A stretch of DNA of 64,000 nt from the NCBI GenBank assembly GCA_029782355.1, contig JAKOUY010000011.1:248001-312000 (forward strand), read 5' to 3'. The translations under genes were made by a program, and so were the position numbers. Positions 24,844 through 33,390 of this stretch are shown here, piece after piece. The notes beneath the pieces were generated by a model. It made no database searches. It saw only the letters and a program-made list of their open reading frames with translations, and was not told the DNA's origin. The stretch's first letter is position 1. Each line of letters begins with the position of its first letter. The DNA is from Actinomycetes bacterium. GTDB lineage: Bacteria; Actinomycetota; Acidimicrobiia; Acidimicrobiales; Ilumatobacteraceae.

Positions 24844-25625
24844 CGGACACGCACCTCGTCGACGATCGACTCGAACACGGTGGCCAGCTCGCTGTCCGGG
24901 AGCCGCTGCCACCCCGAGGAGGTGATCGTGGCCACCACCGGGTAGATGCCGCGCAGCGCGTCGGGTCCGCCGGTGGCCGAGTCGGCGTCGGCCGCCTCCC
25001 ACAGGCTGCGGCAGGCCAGGCGCACGGCCGCCTCACGATCGAACCCCGGGCGGTAGGCGACCTTGATGACCGTCGAGGCGTGCAGGCTGCCCGAGCCGGT
25101 GGCCACGTACTCCTGCTCCTCGTACCGGCCTCCGGTGACGTCGTAGGTCCACAACCGACCCGTGCCGCGACGCAGGTCGAACCCGGCGAAGATCGGCACC
25201 ACCACCATACCCTGCATGGCGGCGGCCAGGTTGCCGCGAACCATCATCGACAGCTGGTTGGCCTTGCCCTCCAGGCTCAGCGCCTTGCCCTCGACCTTCT
25301 CGTAGTGCTCGAGCTGCAGCTGGAACAGCTTGATCATCTCCATGGCCGGCCCGGCGGCCCCGGCGATGGCGACGCCGCTGTAGCGGTCGGCCTGGACCAC
25401 CTTCTCCATGCCGCGATGGCTGATCAGGTTGCCGCTGGTGGCCCGGCGGTCGCCGGCCATGACCACCCCGTCGGTGAAGCGGAGGGCGACGCAGGTGGTG
25501 GCGTGGGGGACGTCGAGATCGTGGGAGCCGGAGTTCGCCGACGCCGCAGCGACCCCCGTGCGGCGCAACAGGTCCGGGAAGCTCGAGCCCGGGTCGTCAC
25601 CCGGGGAGAACATGGGCATGGCCAC
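24840..25625 (-). CDS. prcB: Proteasome beta subunit PrcB
   Basis: A 261-residue precursor of the catalytic 20S subunit. The propeptide spans 1-42 and maturation would expose Thr43 in HATTCVALRF. FTDGVVMAGDRRATSGN holds the conserved Asp and Arg, and the fold's Lys lies in GMEKVV. The residue before the catalytic Thr is Ala, where the mycobacterial protein has Gly. It starts with GTG 25625, three bases after the pup stop codon; an internal ATG two codons on is possible. Confidence 0.96.
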   Translation of the reverse strand: MAMPMFSPGDDPGSSFPDLLRRTGVAAASANSGSHDLDVPHATTCVALRFTDGVVMAGDRRATSGNLISHRGMEKVVQADRYSGVAIAGAAGPAMEMIKLFQLQLEHYEKVEGKALSLEGKANQLSMMVRGNLAAAMQGMVVVPIFAGFDLRRGTGRLWTYDVTGGRYEEQEYVATGSGSLHASTVIKVAYRPGFDREAAVRLACRSLWEAADADSATGGPDALRGIYPVVATITSSGWQRLPDSELATVFESIVDEVRVR

Positions 25626-25628
25626 GGA

Positions 25629-25820
25629 CTACTGGCCGCCCTTCTGGACGTAGGACTTGACGAAGTCCTCGGCGTTGGTCTCGAGGACGTCGTCGATCTC
25701 GTCGAGCAGGTCGTCGATGTCGGCCTTCAGCTTGTCGCTGCCCGCGGCGACGACGGCGTCGTCGCTGACCGGCTCGGCCGAACGGCTCGGCGCGCTGCGC
25801 TTGTGGATCTGTTCGCTCAT
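25629..25820 (-). CDS. pup: Prokaryotic ubiquitin-like protein Pup
   Basis: A 63-residue disordered modifier ending in GGQ. The conserved central helix KLKADIDDLLDEIDDVL binds the coiled coil of ARC/Mpa, and FVKSYVQKGGQ is the typical C-terminus. Because the last residue is Gln, Dop must deamidate it to Glu before PafA can attach it. ATG 25820 is chosen by length and homology; a GTG at 25832 would add 4 residues. TACAGT lies 10 bases upstream. It is followed three bases later by prcB. Confidence 0.97.
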   Translation of the reverse strand: MSEQIHKRSAPSRSAEPVSDDAVVAAGSDKLKADIDDLLDEIDDVLETNAEDFVKSYVQKGGQ

Positions 25821-25830
25821 CTGTGTCTGC

Positions 25831-25836
25831 ACTGTA
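25831..25836 (-). promoter_or_regulatory. -10 element TACAGT of the pup-prcB-prcA operon
   Basis: TACAGT on the minus strand ends 10 bases before ATG 25820. This would give pup its own transcript, independent of the patatin gene upstream. Confidence 0.42.
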
Positions 25837-25876
25837 GCGAGCACGCCGATCAACCGCCCGTGACCCGCCGGCCGGC

Positions 25877-28800
25877 TCACCCGGAGCATCCGCCCGTGCC
25901 GTCCAGGGCCCGGCGCACCGCCAGGATCGCCCGCAGGTTGATGCGCAGTTGCGAGCGCAGGTCGGCGGCGGCCTGGCTGGACAGCACCCAGCCGAGCGGG
26001 GCACTGATCCCCGGGTGCGGCAGGGTGGTGATCCGCACGTAGCGGGTGTCCCCGCAGACCCCGTCGAACAGGTGCTGGGATTGCTGGCGGGCGGCCGACT
26101 CGATGCCGTGCTCCAGGCTGAGCTGAGCGGTCAGCGGGGCGGTCAGCTGGTTGAGGTTGATCGGTGGGCGGGGGTGCAGGTCGGCGGCCGAGTAGCCGTT
26201 GTCGATCTGCAGGAAGATCGGCCGGACGGTGGCGTGGCGCGCCGACAGCGTGGCCTGCCACTCCGGCCACAGGTCGACCAACGTCGAGGCCCCGGAGTTG
26301 TCCCGGTACCCACCGTCGACCACGTCGATCGGCGACGCTCCGGCCTGCCCGAGCACCCGGCCGGCCGGGGTGATCAGCGGGAATCGGGCCGAGTTCAGCG
26401 CCGCCGTGGCGTAGCTGATGTCGCAGGTCGGGCAGAGCTGGTTGCGCAGGTCGATGGTCGACGGCGCGGCGTCCACCGCAGTGGCCCGATCGCCGGCGCG
26501 TGTGCACATCACCGCGTCCGTGTCCTGCTGGGTGCGGATCGGCGAGGTCAGGATCCGGCAGCCGTCCGCCACGTTGGTCCCGTTCAGCAGCAGATAGGGC
26601 TCCCGCCCGGACAGCTGGGCGGCGAAGAACGGTTGGGCCATCGCCCCGTCCGACGCCCGCTCCCAGGCCTGCTCCAGCGTGCCGGCCCGGTCCTCACCGG
26701 TCGCCGGGCGGAGGAACGAGGCCAGCATGTCGGTGAACAGGTAGGTCGACAGGGTCGGGGCCAGGAAGTCGCCGCCGAGGTGGCGGTCGACCCAGTCGAG
26801 GCCCAGTGGGCGTGGGCGCTCCGCCCAGTTGGCACCCACCTGGGCGACGTAGGACGTCAGCCCGAGGCTGCCGCCGGACGCTCCGGAGGCTGCGAGCAGC
26901 GCCTGACGCCGGCGGGCAACCACCGCCGGGCTGGCCGGCAGAGCGCACGGGTCGTTGCCGGCGATGTCCATCTCGACCACGCACGACATGACCATGGCCG
27001 TCCAGTACGCGGCACGGATCCCGCCTCCGCTGGCGGCGACGACGAGCAGCGGACGGGTCGCCTCGTCCGGACCGCGACCCAACCAGGCGTCGATGGATTG
27101 CTCCGGCGTCAGCAGCGACCCGGTGGCCACGTCCCGGTCGACGACCCGGATGGCGTAGTAGCCGGTGTAGTCGACGGAGGTGGCCAGCACGGCCCACAGG
27201 GCGAGGACGAAGATCACCGGCGACTGCGTCCGGCGGAACCCCACCAGCCGCAGCGCCGACGCCACGGCGATGCGGTCGCCGTTGGGAACTCCCTGGCGGA
27301 CGAGGTTGGAGGCGTGCGCGGCCAGCGAGCCGAGCAGGCAGAACGATCCGAGGAACACGGCGAGGACGTTCAGGGTTCCGAGTGCGGGGGCGACTCGCTG
27401 GACGGACCCCGGGTGGTACAGCAGCCAACCGGTGCCCACGGCGGCCACCGTGAGCGTTCCGAGGACGGCCCGCTGCACGCCGACCGAGATCGCCGCGGTC
27501 CGGCGCACCAGGGCTCGGGCGGCGAAGACCACCGGGCCGGCCAGCACCGCCAACACCAGGCCCAGCGTGGCTCGCCAGCGGTTCCCGGCGTCGTCGTGCA
27601 ACACCACCAGTGCCGGCACGGTGGCCCGGATCGTCACCAGGCCGAGCCCACCGACCACGACGCCGCCGAGGATCGCCGCGGTACGGGCCACGTAGGGGTT
27701 CTCGCGGGTGGGGTCGACCCGGCCGGCTGCGGCCCGGGCGGCGAGGTCGTGGCGGCCGAGATACTCGCCGAGGTCCAGCGCCAGTGAGACGACCCCGATC
27801 GCCGCGACCAGCGCGGCCAAGGCATCGACGCCATGCCACCCGGTGAGCCGGGCGACACCGAACAGCACGGCCGCCGCGGCCATCACCACGACGCCGGGCA
27901 GGACGTAGTCGGCTCGCCGCTGCGGGGGCTTGGCGGGCGGGATGTCGTGGGGCTTCAACCGACCGGCAGCGGTGAGCACGACGACCACCACGAACACGGT
28001 CAGGACGACCAGGGTGACGATCCACTGGGCCACGGACAGCCGCCGAACCGCGTCGGAGCCCTGGGCCAGCCAGGCCATGGCGACGAACACGACGCTGACA
28101 CCGATCTGGACCCACGCCTCGGCCAGTGCCCGGCGCAGGTGCACGAGCAGGCGCCAAGCGAGATGGATCCCGACGGCGACGGCGACCGCCATCGGCGCCG
28201 CCAGGAGTGCCCACTTGACCATGCCGAACAGGTGGATCGGGCGCAGGTCGGCGGACGTCAGACGCAGCACCTTGGTCTGCGCCAGTCGGGTCCACCAGTC
28301 GTCGATCCGCCGGATCATCGTTAGGTTCTCGGCCTCGTCGGCCATCGCCCCACCGAGCAACAACACCGGCCACAACCAGGAGACCCGCGCTCGGCGTCCA
28401 GGCCAGCGGGCGATCCGCTGCACCAGCCACAGCAGCCCGGTGCGCCGGTCCTCGTATCGCGGATTGCGGGCGGCGAAGGTGATCAGCAGGAACACGGTGA
28501 GGACGTAGGCCGGGACGAACAGGACGATGTCGATCTGCGACCAGTGCTCGGCCATCGCCTTGCCCAGGCGCAGGTTGGCGTCCCCCTCCTGGGTGCGGAT
28601 GCCCTGCAGTGGTGCGCACCCATCCGGGCGGGTCGGCTCGGCCTGCGGGCCGGCGGCCACTTCCTGGCTGTAGGTGTACCAGCCGGTGACCACCTGGGCC
28701 ACCGCGTCGGGACCGGAGCCGCCGGTCAACCACTGCAGGTCGGCGGGCGAGCCGGGCGGGCAGGCGGCCGAGTGGGCGACCCGGATCGTCGACTCGGCGG

Positions 28801-28888
28801 TGCCCAGCCAGACCGTCCCGGCGACCAGCAGCATCAGCGCCATGGCCATGCTGATCCGGATCCGTTCGCGCCACCCAACGTGGTTCAT
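25877..28888 (-). CDS. Large integral-membrane patatin-like phospholipase
   Basis: A 1003-residue protein. The N-terminal 600 residues hold about 12-13 transmembrane helices. The C-terminal part is a patatin domain: oxyanion loop ASGGGIRAAYW near 619, nucleophile elbow GASGGSLG with Ser near 668, and the dyad Asp in DGGYRDNSG near 857. It would hydrolyse acyl esters of lipids at the membrane. It lies between dop and pup, on the same strand, 27 bases after dop and 56 bases before pup. A GGGGTGGA site precedes ATG 28888. No proteasome partner of this kind is known to me; its presence there may be chance insertion or a functional link. Confidence 0.82.
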   Translation of the reverse strand: MNHVGWRERIRISMAMALMLLVAGTVWLGTAESTIRVAHSAACPPGSPADLQWLTGGSGPDAVAQVVTGWYTYSQEVAAGPQAEPTRPDGCAPLQGIRTQEGDANLRLGKAMAEHWSQIDIVLFVPAYVLTVFLLITFAARNPRYEDRRTGLLWLVQRIARWPGRRARVSWLWPVLLLGGAMADEAENLTMIRRIDDWWTRLAQTKVLRLTSADLRPIHLFGMVKWALLAAPMAVAVAVGIHLAWRLLVHLRRALAEAWVQIGVSVVFVAMAWLAQGSDAVRRLSVAQWIVTLVVLTVFVVVVVLTAAGRLKPHDIPPAKPPQRRADYVLPGVVVMAAAAVLFGVARLTGWHGVDALAALVAAIGVVSLALDLGEYLGRHDLAARAAAGRVDPTRENPYVARTAAILGGVVVGGLGLVTIRATVPALVVLHDDAGNRWRATLGLVLAVLAGPVVFAARALVRRTAAISVGVQRAVLGTLTVAAVGTGWLLYHPGSVQRVAPALGTLNVLAVFLGSFCLLGSLAAHASNLVRQGVPNGDRIAVASALRLVGFRRTQSPVIFVLALWAVLATSVDYTGYYAIRVVDRDVATGSLLTPEQSIDAWLGRGPDEATRPLLVVAASGGGIRAAYWTAMVMSCVVEMDIAGNDPCALPASPAVVARRRQALLAASGASGGSLGLTSYVAQVGANWAERPRPLGLDWVDRHLGGDFLAPTLSTYLFTDMLASFLRPATGEDRAGTLEQAWERASDGAMAQPFFAAQLSGREPYLLLNGTNVADGCRILTSPIRTQQDTDAVMCTRAGDRATAVDAAPSTIDLRNQLCPTCDISYATAALNSARFPLITPAGRVLGQAGASPIDVVDGGYRDNSGASTLVDLWPEWQATLSARHATVRPIFLQIDNGYSAADLHPRPPINLNQLTAPLTAQLSLEHGIESAARQQSQHLFDGVCGDTRYVRITTLPHPGISAPLGWVLSSQAAADLRSQLRINLRAILAVRRALDGTGGCSG

Positions 28889-28915
28889 CGTCCACCCCCA
28901 GCGACGAGGGCGACG

Positions 28916-30391
28916 TTACACCGCCAGGCGGGCGAGGAGGTCCGACGGGGTCGCGCTCTCGTCGAGCAGCGCGCCGACCGCCGCCTGGTTACCGCGCAGC
29001 GGCTCCATCATCGGGACTCGGCGCAGCGGGTCGCGTCCGAGGTCGAAGACCAGCGAGTCCCAGTTGGCCGCACTGACCTGATCCGGCCACTTGGCCAGGC
29101 ACCGGCCGCGGAAGTAGGCCCGGGTGTCCACCGGCGGCTCGGTGATCGCCGAGGCCACCTCGGTCGGATCGATCAGGGTGCGCAGCCGGGCGCGGCTGGC
29201 CAGACCGCGGTCCGGGCGCAGGTCGTGGTACTGCAGGTCGATGGCTTTGAGCCGGGCATCCGCGGGACGCAGGCCGTGGCGGGCGGCGTAGGCCTCGACC
29301 ATCCGCTGCTTGGCCACCCAGTCGACGACATCGGCCACCTCGTGCCGGTCGCCACCCAGGCCGGCCACGATCCGCTGCCACCACTCCAGCGCCAGGGACC
29401 CGGCCTGCTCCCCCACCGCGTCCAAGCCACGCTGCGCGGCGTATGCCGTGGCCCGCTCGAGCAGGACCGTCTGGATGTCCAGGGCGGTCATCCGCCGGCC
29501 GTCGCGCATCAGCACGGTGCGGGTCAGTGTCGGGTCGTGGCTGATCTGGCGGATCGCCGCCACCGGGCTGGCCACGGCGAGGTCGTCGCCGAGGGCGTCG
29601 TCCTCGATCATCGCCAGCACCAGCGCGGTGGCTCCGACCTTGACCAGCGTGGCCACCTCGCTCATGTTGGCGTCACCGACGATGACGTGCAGCCGGCGGT
29701 ACTTGGACGGGTCGCAGTGCGGTTCGTCGCGCGTGTTGACGATGGGCCGCTTCACCGTGGTCTCCAGGCCGACCTCCTCCTCGAAGAAGTCGGCACGCTG
29801 GCTGATCTGATAGGGCACGTCGCCCGGTGCGGTCGCCGGGTGCTCGGAGCCGACCTTGCCCGCGCCCACCACCACCTGGCGGCTGACGAAGTGGGCGGTC
29901 ACCTGGTTGACGATCCGGCCGAAGGGCACCTCCCTGGCCATCAGGTAGTTCTCGTGGCAGCCGTAGCTGTTGCCCTTGCCGTCGGAGTTGTTCTTATGGC
30001 ACAGCAGCTCGCTGCCCAGGGCGGCGGCGGCACGCATGCTGGCGCGGATGATCTCGTCCCCGGCCCGGTCGTAGCGGACCACGTCGAGCGCCGTCCGGCA
30101 CTCGGGCGTGCTGATCTCCGGGTGGGCATGGTCGACGTAGTAGCGCGCTCCGTTGGTCAGCACGGTGTTCACCAGGTGGGTCTCGATGCTGGGCGCCAGG
30201 AGATCGTCGACGCTGAAGCCGCGGGCGTCGGTACCGGGGTGCTCGTCGTCGAAGTCCCAGCTCGTCCTCCGCTGGGTGGCGCTGAGGTAGGCGTTGATCA
30301 ACAGCGACGAGGCCGCCACCGGGTTGTGGTCCGGCCCCCGCCCGAGGATCCCGTACTCGGTCTCGATCCCACAGACCTTGGCGATGGCCAC
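28916..30391 (-). CDS. dop: Deamidase/depupylase of Pup (Dop)
   Basis: A 491-residue paralogue of PafA. The N-terminus reads CGIETEYGILGRG with the metal-binding Glu, followed by a segment (about 45-60) longer than in PafA, as expected of the Dop loop. HAHPEISTPECR and [18 protein letters not shown] are conserved. It converts the C-terminal Gln of Pup to Glu and also cleaves Pup from targets. The start is GTG 30391, six bases after TAGGGT, which suits a leaderless transcript. Confidence 0.96.
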   Translation of the reverse strand: MAIAKVCGIETEYGILGRGPDHNPVAASSLLINAYLSATQRRTSWDFDDEHPGTDARGFSVDDLLAPSIETHLVNTVLTNGARYYVDHAHPEISTPECRTALDVVRYDRAGDEIIRASMRAAAALGSELLCHKNNSDGKGNSYGCHENYLMAREVPFGRIVNQVTAHFVSRQVVVGAGKVGSEHPATAPGDVPYQISQRADFFEEEVGLETTVKRPIVNTRDEPHCDPSKYRRLHVIVGDANMSEVATLVKVGATALVLAMIEDDALGDDLAVASPVAAIRQISHDPTLTRTVLMRDGRRMTALDIQTVLLERATAYAAQRGLDAVGEQAGSLALEWWQRIVAGLGGDRHEVADVVDWVAKQRMVEAYAARHGLRPADARLKAIDLQYHDLRPDRGLASRARLRTLIDPTEVASAITEPPVDTRAYFRGRCLAKWPDQVSAANWDSLVFDLGRDPLRRVPMMEPLRGNQAAVGALLDESATPSDLLARLAV

Positions 30392-30397
30392 GGCCGC

Positions 30398-30403
30398 ACC
30401 CTA
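30398..30403 (-). promoter_or_regulatory. -10 element TAGGGT of dop
   Basis: TAGGGT on the minus strand ends 6 bases before GTG 30391, within the 121-base arc-dop spacer that holds no other gene. Confidence 0.48.
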
Positions 30404-30512
30404 ACGGCGTGGCGCGGCGAAGGCGGTGCACCGCGCGGCAGCGTCCGCACCGATCGTCGTTCGCCTGGCCGGCCCGACCACTGGCCAGCGTGAGGCGAGT
30501 CGAACCCGGCTG

Positions 30513-32189
30513 CTACAGGTACTGGCCGGTGGCGACGCGCTCGATCGCCCGGCCGCCCTCGGCGCCGGCGGGTGCCGGGCCCTTCACGAGGGTGCGGATG
30601 AAGACGATCCGCTCGCCCTTCTTGCCGCTGATCTTGGCCCAGTCGTCGGGGTTGGTCGTGTTCGGCAGGTCCTCGTGCTCCTTGAACTCCTGGCGAATGG
30701 AGTCGAGCAGGTCCTGGGTGCACACCCCGCGTGGCCCGCCGGCGATGATCCGCTTGATGGCCAGCTTCTTGGCCCGGCGGACGATGTTCTCGATCATCGC
30801 CCCGCTGGAGAAGTCCTTGTAGTACAGGACCTCCTTGTCGCCGTTCTGGTAGGTGACCTCGAGGAACTGGTTGTCGTCGTCGGCCCGGTACATCTCGGCC
30901 ACCGTGGCCTCGATCATCTCCGGCACCGTCGAGCCGCCGGCCAGGGGGATCTCCTCGGTCAGGTAGCGGGCGAAGATCTGGCGGGCGGCGGCAGCGGTCG
31001 GGCGCTCGATCTTGATCTTCACGTCCAGCCGCCCGGGGCGCAGGATCGCCGGATCGATCAGATCCTCCCGGTTGGTGGCCCCGATCACGATCACGTTGCG
31101 CAGCCCCTCGACCCCGTCGATCTCGGCCAGCAGCTGGGGGACGATGGTCGACTCCATGTCGCTCGAGATCCCGCTGCCGCGGGTGCGGAACATGCTGTCC
31201 ATCTCGTCGAAGAAGACGATGACCGGCCAACCCTCTTCGCTCTTCTCCCGGGCCCGCTGGAACACGAGGCGGATCTGCCGCTCGGTCTCCCCGACGTACT
31301 TGTTGAGCAACTCGGGACCCTTGATGTTGATGAAGTAGCTGCGGCCCTTCTCCCCGCCGGTCTTCTCGGCCACCTTCTTGGCCAGGCTGTTGGCCACCGC
31401 CTTGGCGATCAGGGTCTTGCCGCAACCGGGCGGGCCGTACAGGAGGATGCCCTTCGGCGCCGGGAGCTGGTGCTCGGCGAACAGGTCGGAGTAGAGGAAC
31501 GGCAACTCGACGGCGTCGGCGATCTCCTCGATCTGGGTGTCGAGGCCGCCGATGTCGGCGTAGCTGATGTCCGGCACCTCCTCGAGCAGCAGGTCCTCGA
31601 CCTCCGGCCGAGGCAGCTTCTCGAGCAGCAGGTTGCTGCGCGGGTCGAGGCGCATCGAATCGCCGGCGCGCACGTGCGTGCCGCGCACCGCATCGGCCAG
31701 CTCGCAGACCCGCTCCTCGTCGGCCCGCCCGGTGACGACGGCCCTGAACCCGTCGTCGAGTACCTCGCGCACCGTGACCACCTCACCGATCGATTCCGGC
31801 TGGCGGGCCAGGACCACGTTGAAGCTGTCGTTCAGCACCACCTCGCTGCCCAACGGCACCGTCTCGTGATCGATGTCCGGATGGAGGCCGACCTTCATCT
31901 TGCGCCCGCTGGCGAGCACGTCGACCGTGCCGTCGCCGTTGCGTCCGACCACGATCCCGTAGGCCGACGGTGGCTGGGTCAGCTTGTCGACCTCGTCGCG
32001 CAGGGCGGCGATGTGCTCGCGGGCCTCGCGCAGGGTGTAGCTGAGCTTCTCGTTCTGCGACACCGCCTGGGCCAGCTGGCCGCGGGTCTCCAGCAGGCGT
32101 TCCTCCAGGGCGCGCTGGCGCTTGGGCGCTTCGGCCAGGCGGGTGCGCAGCTGCTGGATCTCCTCCATCAGCTCCTCGACGGTTGCCAT
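30513..32189 (-). CDS. arc: Proteasome-associated AAA+ ATPase (ARC/Mpa)
   Basis: A 558-residue ring ATPase. Residues 1-75 form the coiled coil that captures Pup; two OB folds follow (about 80-190). The AAA module has Walker A GPPGCGKT and Walker [11 protein letters not shown]. The protein ends in GQYL; that penultimate Tyr tail inserts into pockets of the proteasome alpha ring to open its gate. It unfolds pupylated proteins and feeds them to PrcBA. TAGGTT lies 7 bases before ATG 32189. The gene is divergent from a ferredoxin gene. Confidence 0.97.
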   Translation of the reverse strand: MATVEELMEEIQQLRTRLAEAPKRQRALEERLLETRGQLAQAVSQNEKLSYTLREAREHIAALRDEVDKLTQPPSAYGIVVGRNGDGTVDVLASGRKMKVGLHPDIDHETVPLGSEVVLNDSFNVVLARQPESIGEVVTVREVLDDGFRAVVTGRADEERVCELADAVRGTHVRAGDSMRLDPRSNLLLEKLPRPEVEDLLLEEVPDISYADIGGLDTQIEEIADAVELPFLYSDLFAEHQLPAPKGILLYGPPGCGKTLIAKAVANSLAKKVAEKTGGEKGRSYFINIKGPELLNKYVGETERQIRLVFQRAREKSEEGWPVIVFFDEMDSMFRTRGSGISSDMESTIVPQLLAEIDGVEGLRNVIVIGATNREDLIDPAILRPGRLDVKIKIERPTAAAARQIFARYLTEEIPLAGGSTVPEMIEATVAEMYRADDDNQFLEVTYQNGDKEVLYYKDFSSGAMIENIVRRAKKLAIKRIIAGGPRGVCTQDLLDSIRQEFKEHEDLPNTTNPDDWAKISGKKGERIVFIRTLVKGPAPAGAEGGRAIERVATGQYL

Positions 32190-32196
32190 GCGCCGG

Positions 32197-32202
32197 AACC
32201 TA
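32197..32202 (-). promoter_or_regulatory. -10 element TAGGTT of arc/mpa
   Basis: TAGGTT on the minus strand ends 7 bases before ATG 32189; an overlapping TATAGG is 2 bases further upstream. Confidence 0.45.
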
Positions 32203-32266
32203 TACGCACCGCCCTACCGGTGTCATGCAACTTGGTCGGATCGCCGGTTCCGCAGGCCGGTGCGGA

Positions 32267-32272
32267 TATGCT
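32267..32272 (+). promoter_or_regulatory. -10 element TATGCT of the ferredoxin gene
   Basis: TATGCT lies 35 bases before ATG 32308, so this transcript would have a leader of about 29 bases carrying the AGGAG ribosome site at 32295-32299. Confidence 0.4.
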
Positions 32273-32307
32273 CAGCCACGACCCTTCGACACTCAGGAGT
32301 TCGACCC

Positions 32308-32553
32308 ATGAAGGTCTGGATCGACCAGGATCTGTGCACCGGAGACGGTCTCTGCGAGGAGATCGCTCCCGACGTTTTCACGCTGCTCGACGACGGCTTG
32401 GCCTACGTCAAAGAGGGCGACAAGGTCTACGCCTCGGCGAAGGGCAACCCGCAGGGTGCCGACGGCATGGCCAACATTCCCGACAACAAGCTGGACGCCG
32501 TCATCGAAGCCGCCGAGGAGTGCCCCGGCGAGTGCATCTTCATCGAGCCCTGA
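32308..32553 (+). CDS. Small single-cluster ferredoxin ([3Fe-4S] or Asp-ligated [4Fe-4S])
   Basis: An 81-residue acidic electron carrier. The ligand pattern is Cys10-x5-Cys16 and Cys72-Pro, with Asp13 where the second Cys of a standard [4Fe-4S] site would be; Cys76 is a possible extra thiol. This is the pattern of ferredoxins that serve cytochrome P450s and other oxygenases in Actinomycetota. No P450 lies in the window. An AGGAG ribosome site precedes ATG 32308. It is divergent from arc. Confidence 0.9.
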   Translation: MKVWIDQDLCTGDGLCEEIAPDVFTLLDDGLAYVKEGDKVYASAKGNPQGADGMANIPDNKLDAVIEAAEECPGECIFIEP

Positions 32554-32576
32554 TCCGGCCTCACCACGCATCGGGA

Positions 32577-32605
32577 ACGGGCGGCCCGCCAGGGCCGTCC
32601 GTTTT
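32577..32605 (+). terminator. Rho-independent terminator after the ferredoxin gene
   Basis: An 11-bp stem (32577-32587 with 32592-32602, one G-T pair), a 4-base loop GCCA, then TTTT. It sits 23 bases after the ferredoxin stop codon and is the clearest intrinsic terminator in the window. Confidence 0.75.
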
Positions 32606-32616
32606 CGCGTGCACCC

Positions 32617-33390
32617 TCAGCCGAGGAACCGGCTGACCGTCAGGAACGCGGTGTGGGCCACCATCCGGTGGTCGGGGCGCACGGCGGCACCCTCGACGTG
32701 CCAGCCGCGGTGCAAGACCTCCAGGGTGCGCGTCGCCGTCCACGACTTGGGGTGGATGGCGATGGCCTCACGTACCTGGCTGGCCTGGATGATCGACGGC
32801 GTGTAGGCCACCAGCACGCCACCCGGGCGGAGGGCCCCGAATGCGTGCGGCACCACCTGCCACGGCTCGGGCAGGTCCAGGACCATCCGGTCGTACTGCC
32901 CGTCGATGCCGGCGTAGGCATCGCGCAGCTGCACGTCGTAGCGCGCCAGGGCATCGGATCCGAGGAAGCTGCGCACGTTGGCCACCGCCCGGTTGGCGAA
33001 GTCCTCGCGCAGCTCGTACCCGGTGATCTGCGCCCCCCAGCGCAACATGGTCATGCTCAGCGCCCCGGAGCCGACGCCGCTCTCGAACACCGAGATCCCC
33101 GGGCCGATGTCGGCCAGCATGCAGATCGGAGCGAGGTCCTTCGGGTAGATGACCTGGGCGCCGCGTGGCATCTCGACGACGAAGTCCTCCAACGTCGGGC
33201 GCAGGGCGATGTACACCGCGTTGCGCGAGCTGCGAACCACCCGACCCTCGTCCTGGCCGACGATGTCACCGTGGGCGACGATGCCGTGGTGGGAGTGGAA
33301 CTCGCCACCCTCGGTCAGCGTGACCAGATACCGGCGCTGCTTGGTGTCGATCAGCAGGCAGCGCTCGCCGTGCTCGAACGGGCGGGTCAT
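32617..33390 (-). CDS. trmI: tRNA (adenine-N1)-58 methyltransferase TrmI
   Basis: A 257-residue SAM methyltransferase like mycobacterial Rv2118c. The N-terminal beta domain is followed by RGAQVIYPKDLAPI, the SAM loop FESGVGSGALSMTM, and the motif RMVLDLPEPW. It makes m1A at position 58 in the tRNA T-loop, usually as a tetramer. It overlaps ttuA by 4 bases, so two T-loop modifying enzymes are translationally coupled. As in mycobacteria, it lies next to the proteasome ATPase region. Confidence 0.94.
   Translation of the reverse strand: MTRPFEHGERCLLIDTKQRRYLVTLTEGGEFHSHHGIVAHGDIVGQDEGRVVRSSRNAVYIALRPTLEDFVVEMPRGAQVIYPKDLAPICMLADIGPGISVFESGVGSGALSMTMLRWGAQITGYELREDFANRAVANVRSFLGSDALARYDVQLRDAYAGIDGQYDRMVLDLPEPWQVVPHAFGALRPGGVLVAYTPSIIQASQVREAIAIHPKSWTATRTLEVLHRGWHVEGAAVRPDHRMVAHTAFLTVSRFLG

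Noticed and set aside
25949-27787. A 612-codon plus-strand frame opposite the patatin gene
   Set aside because: Composition is that of a shadow frame (His/Gly/Arg/Gln-rich, no domain), while the minus strand has a clear patatin and helices.
30480-30512. A tRNA T-arm-like string (GGGTTCGACTC on the minus strand) just after arc
   Set aside because: The flanking bases do not form a 5-bp T-stem, and no acceptor or anticodon arm is present; it is a chance match.
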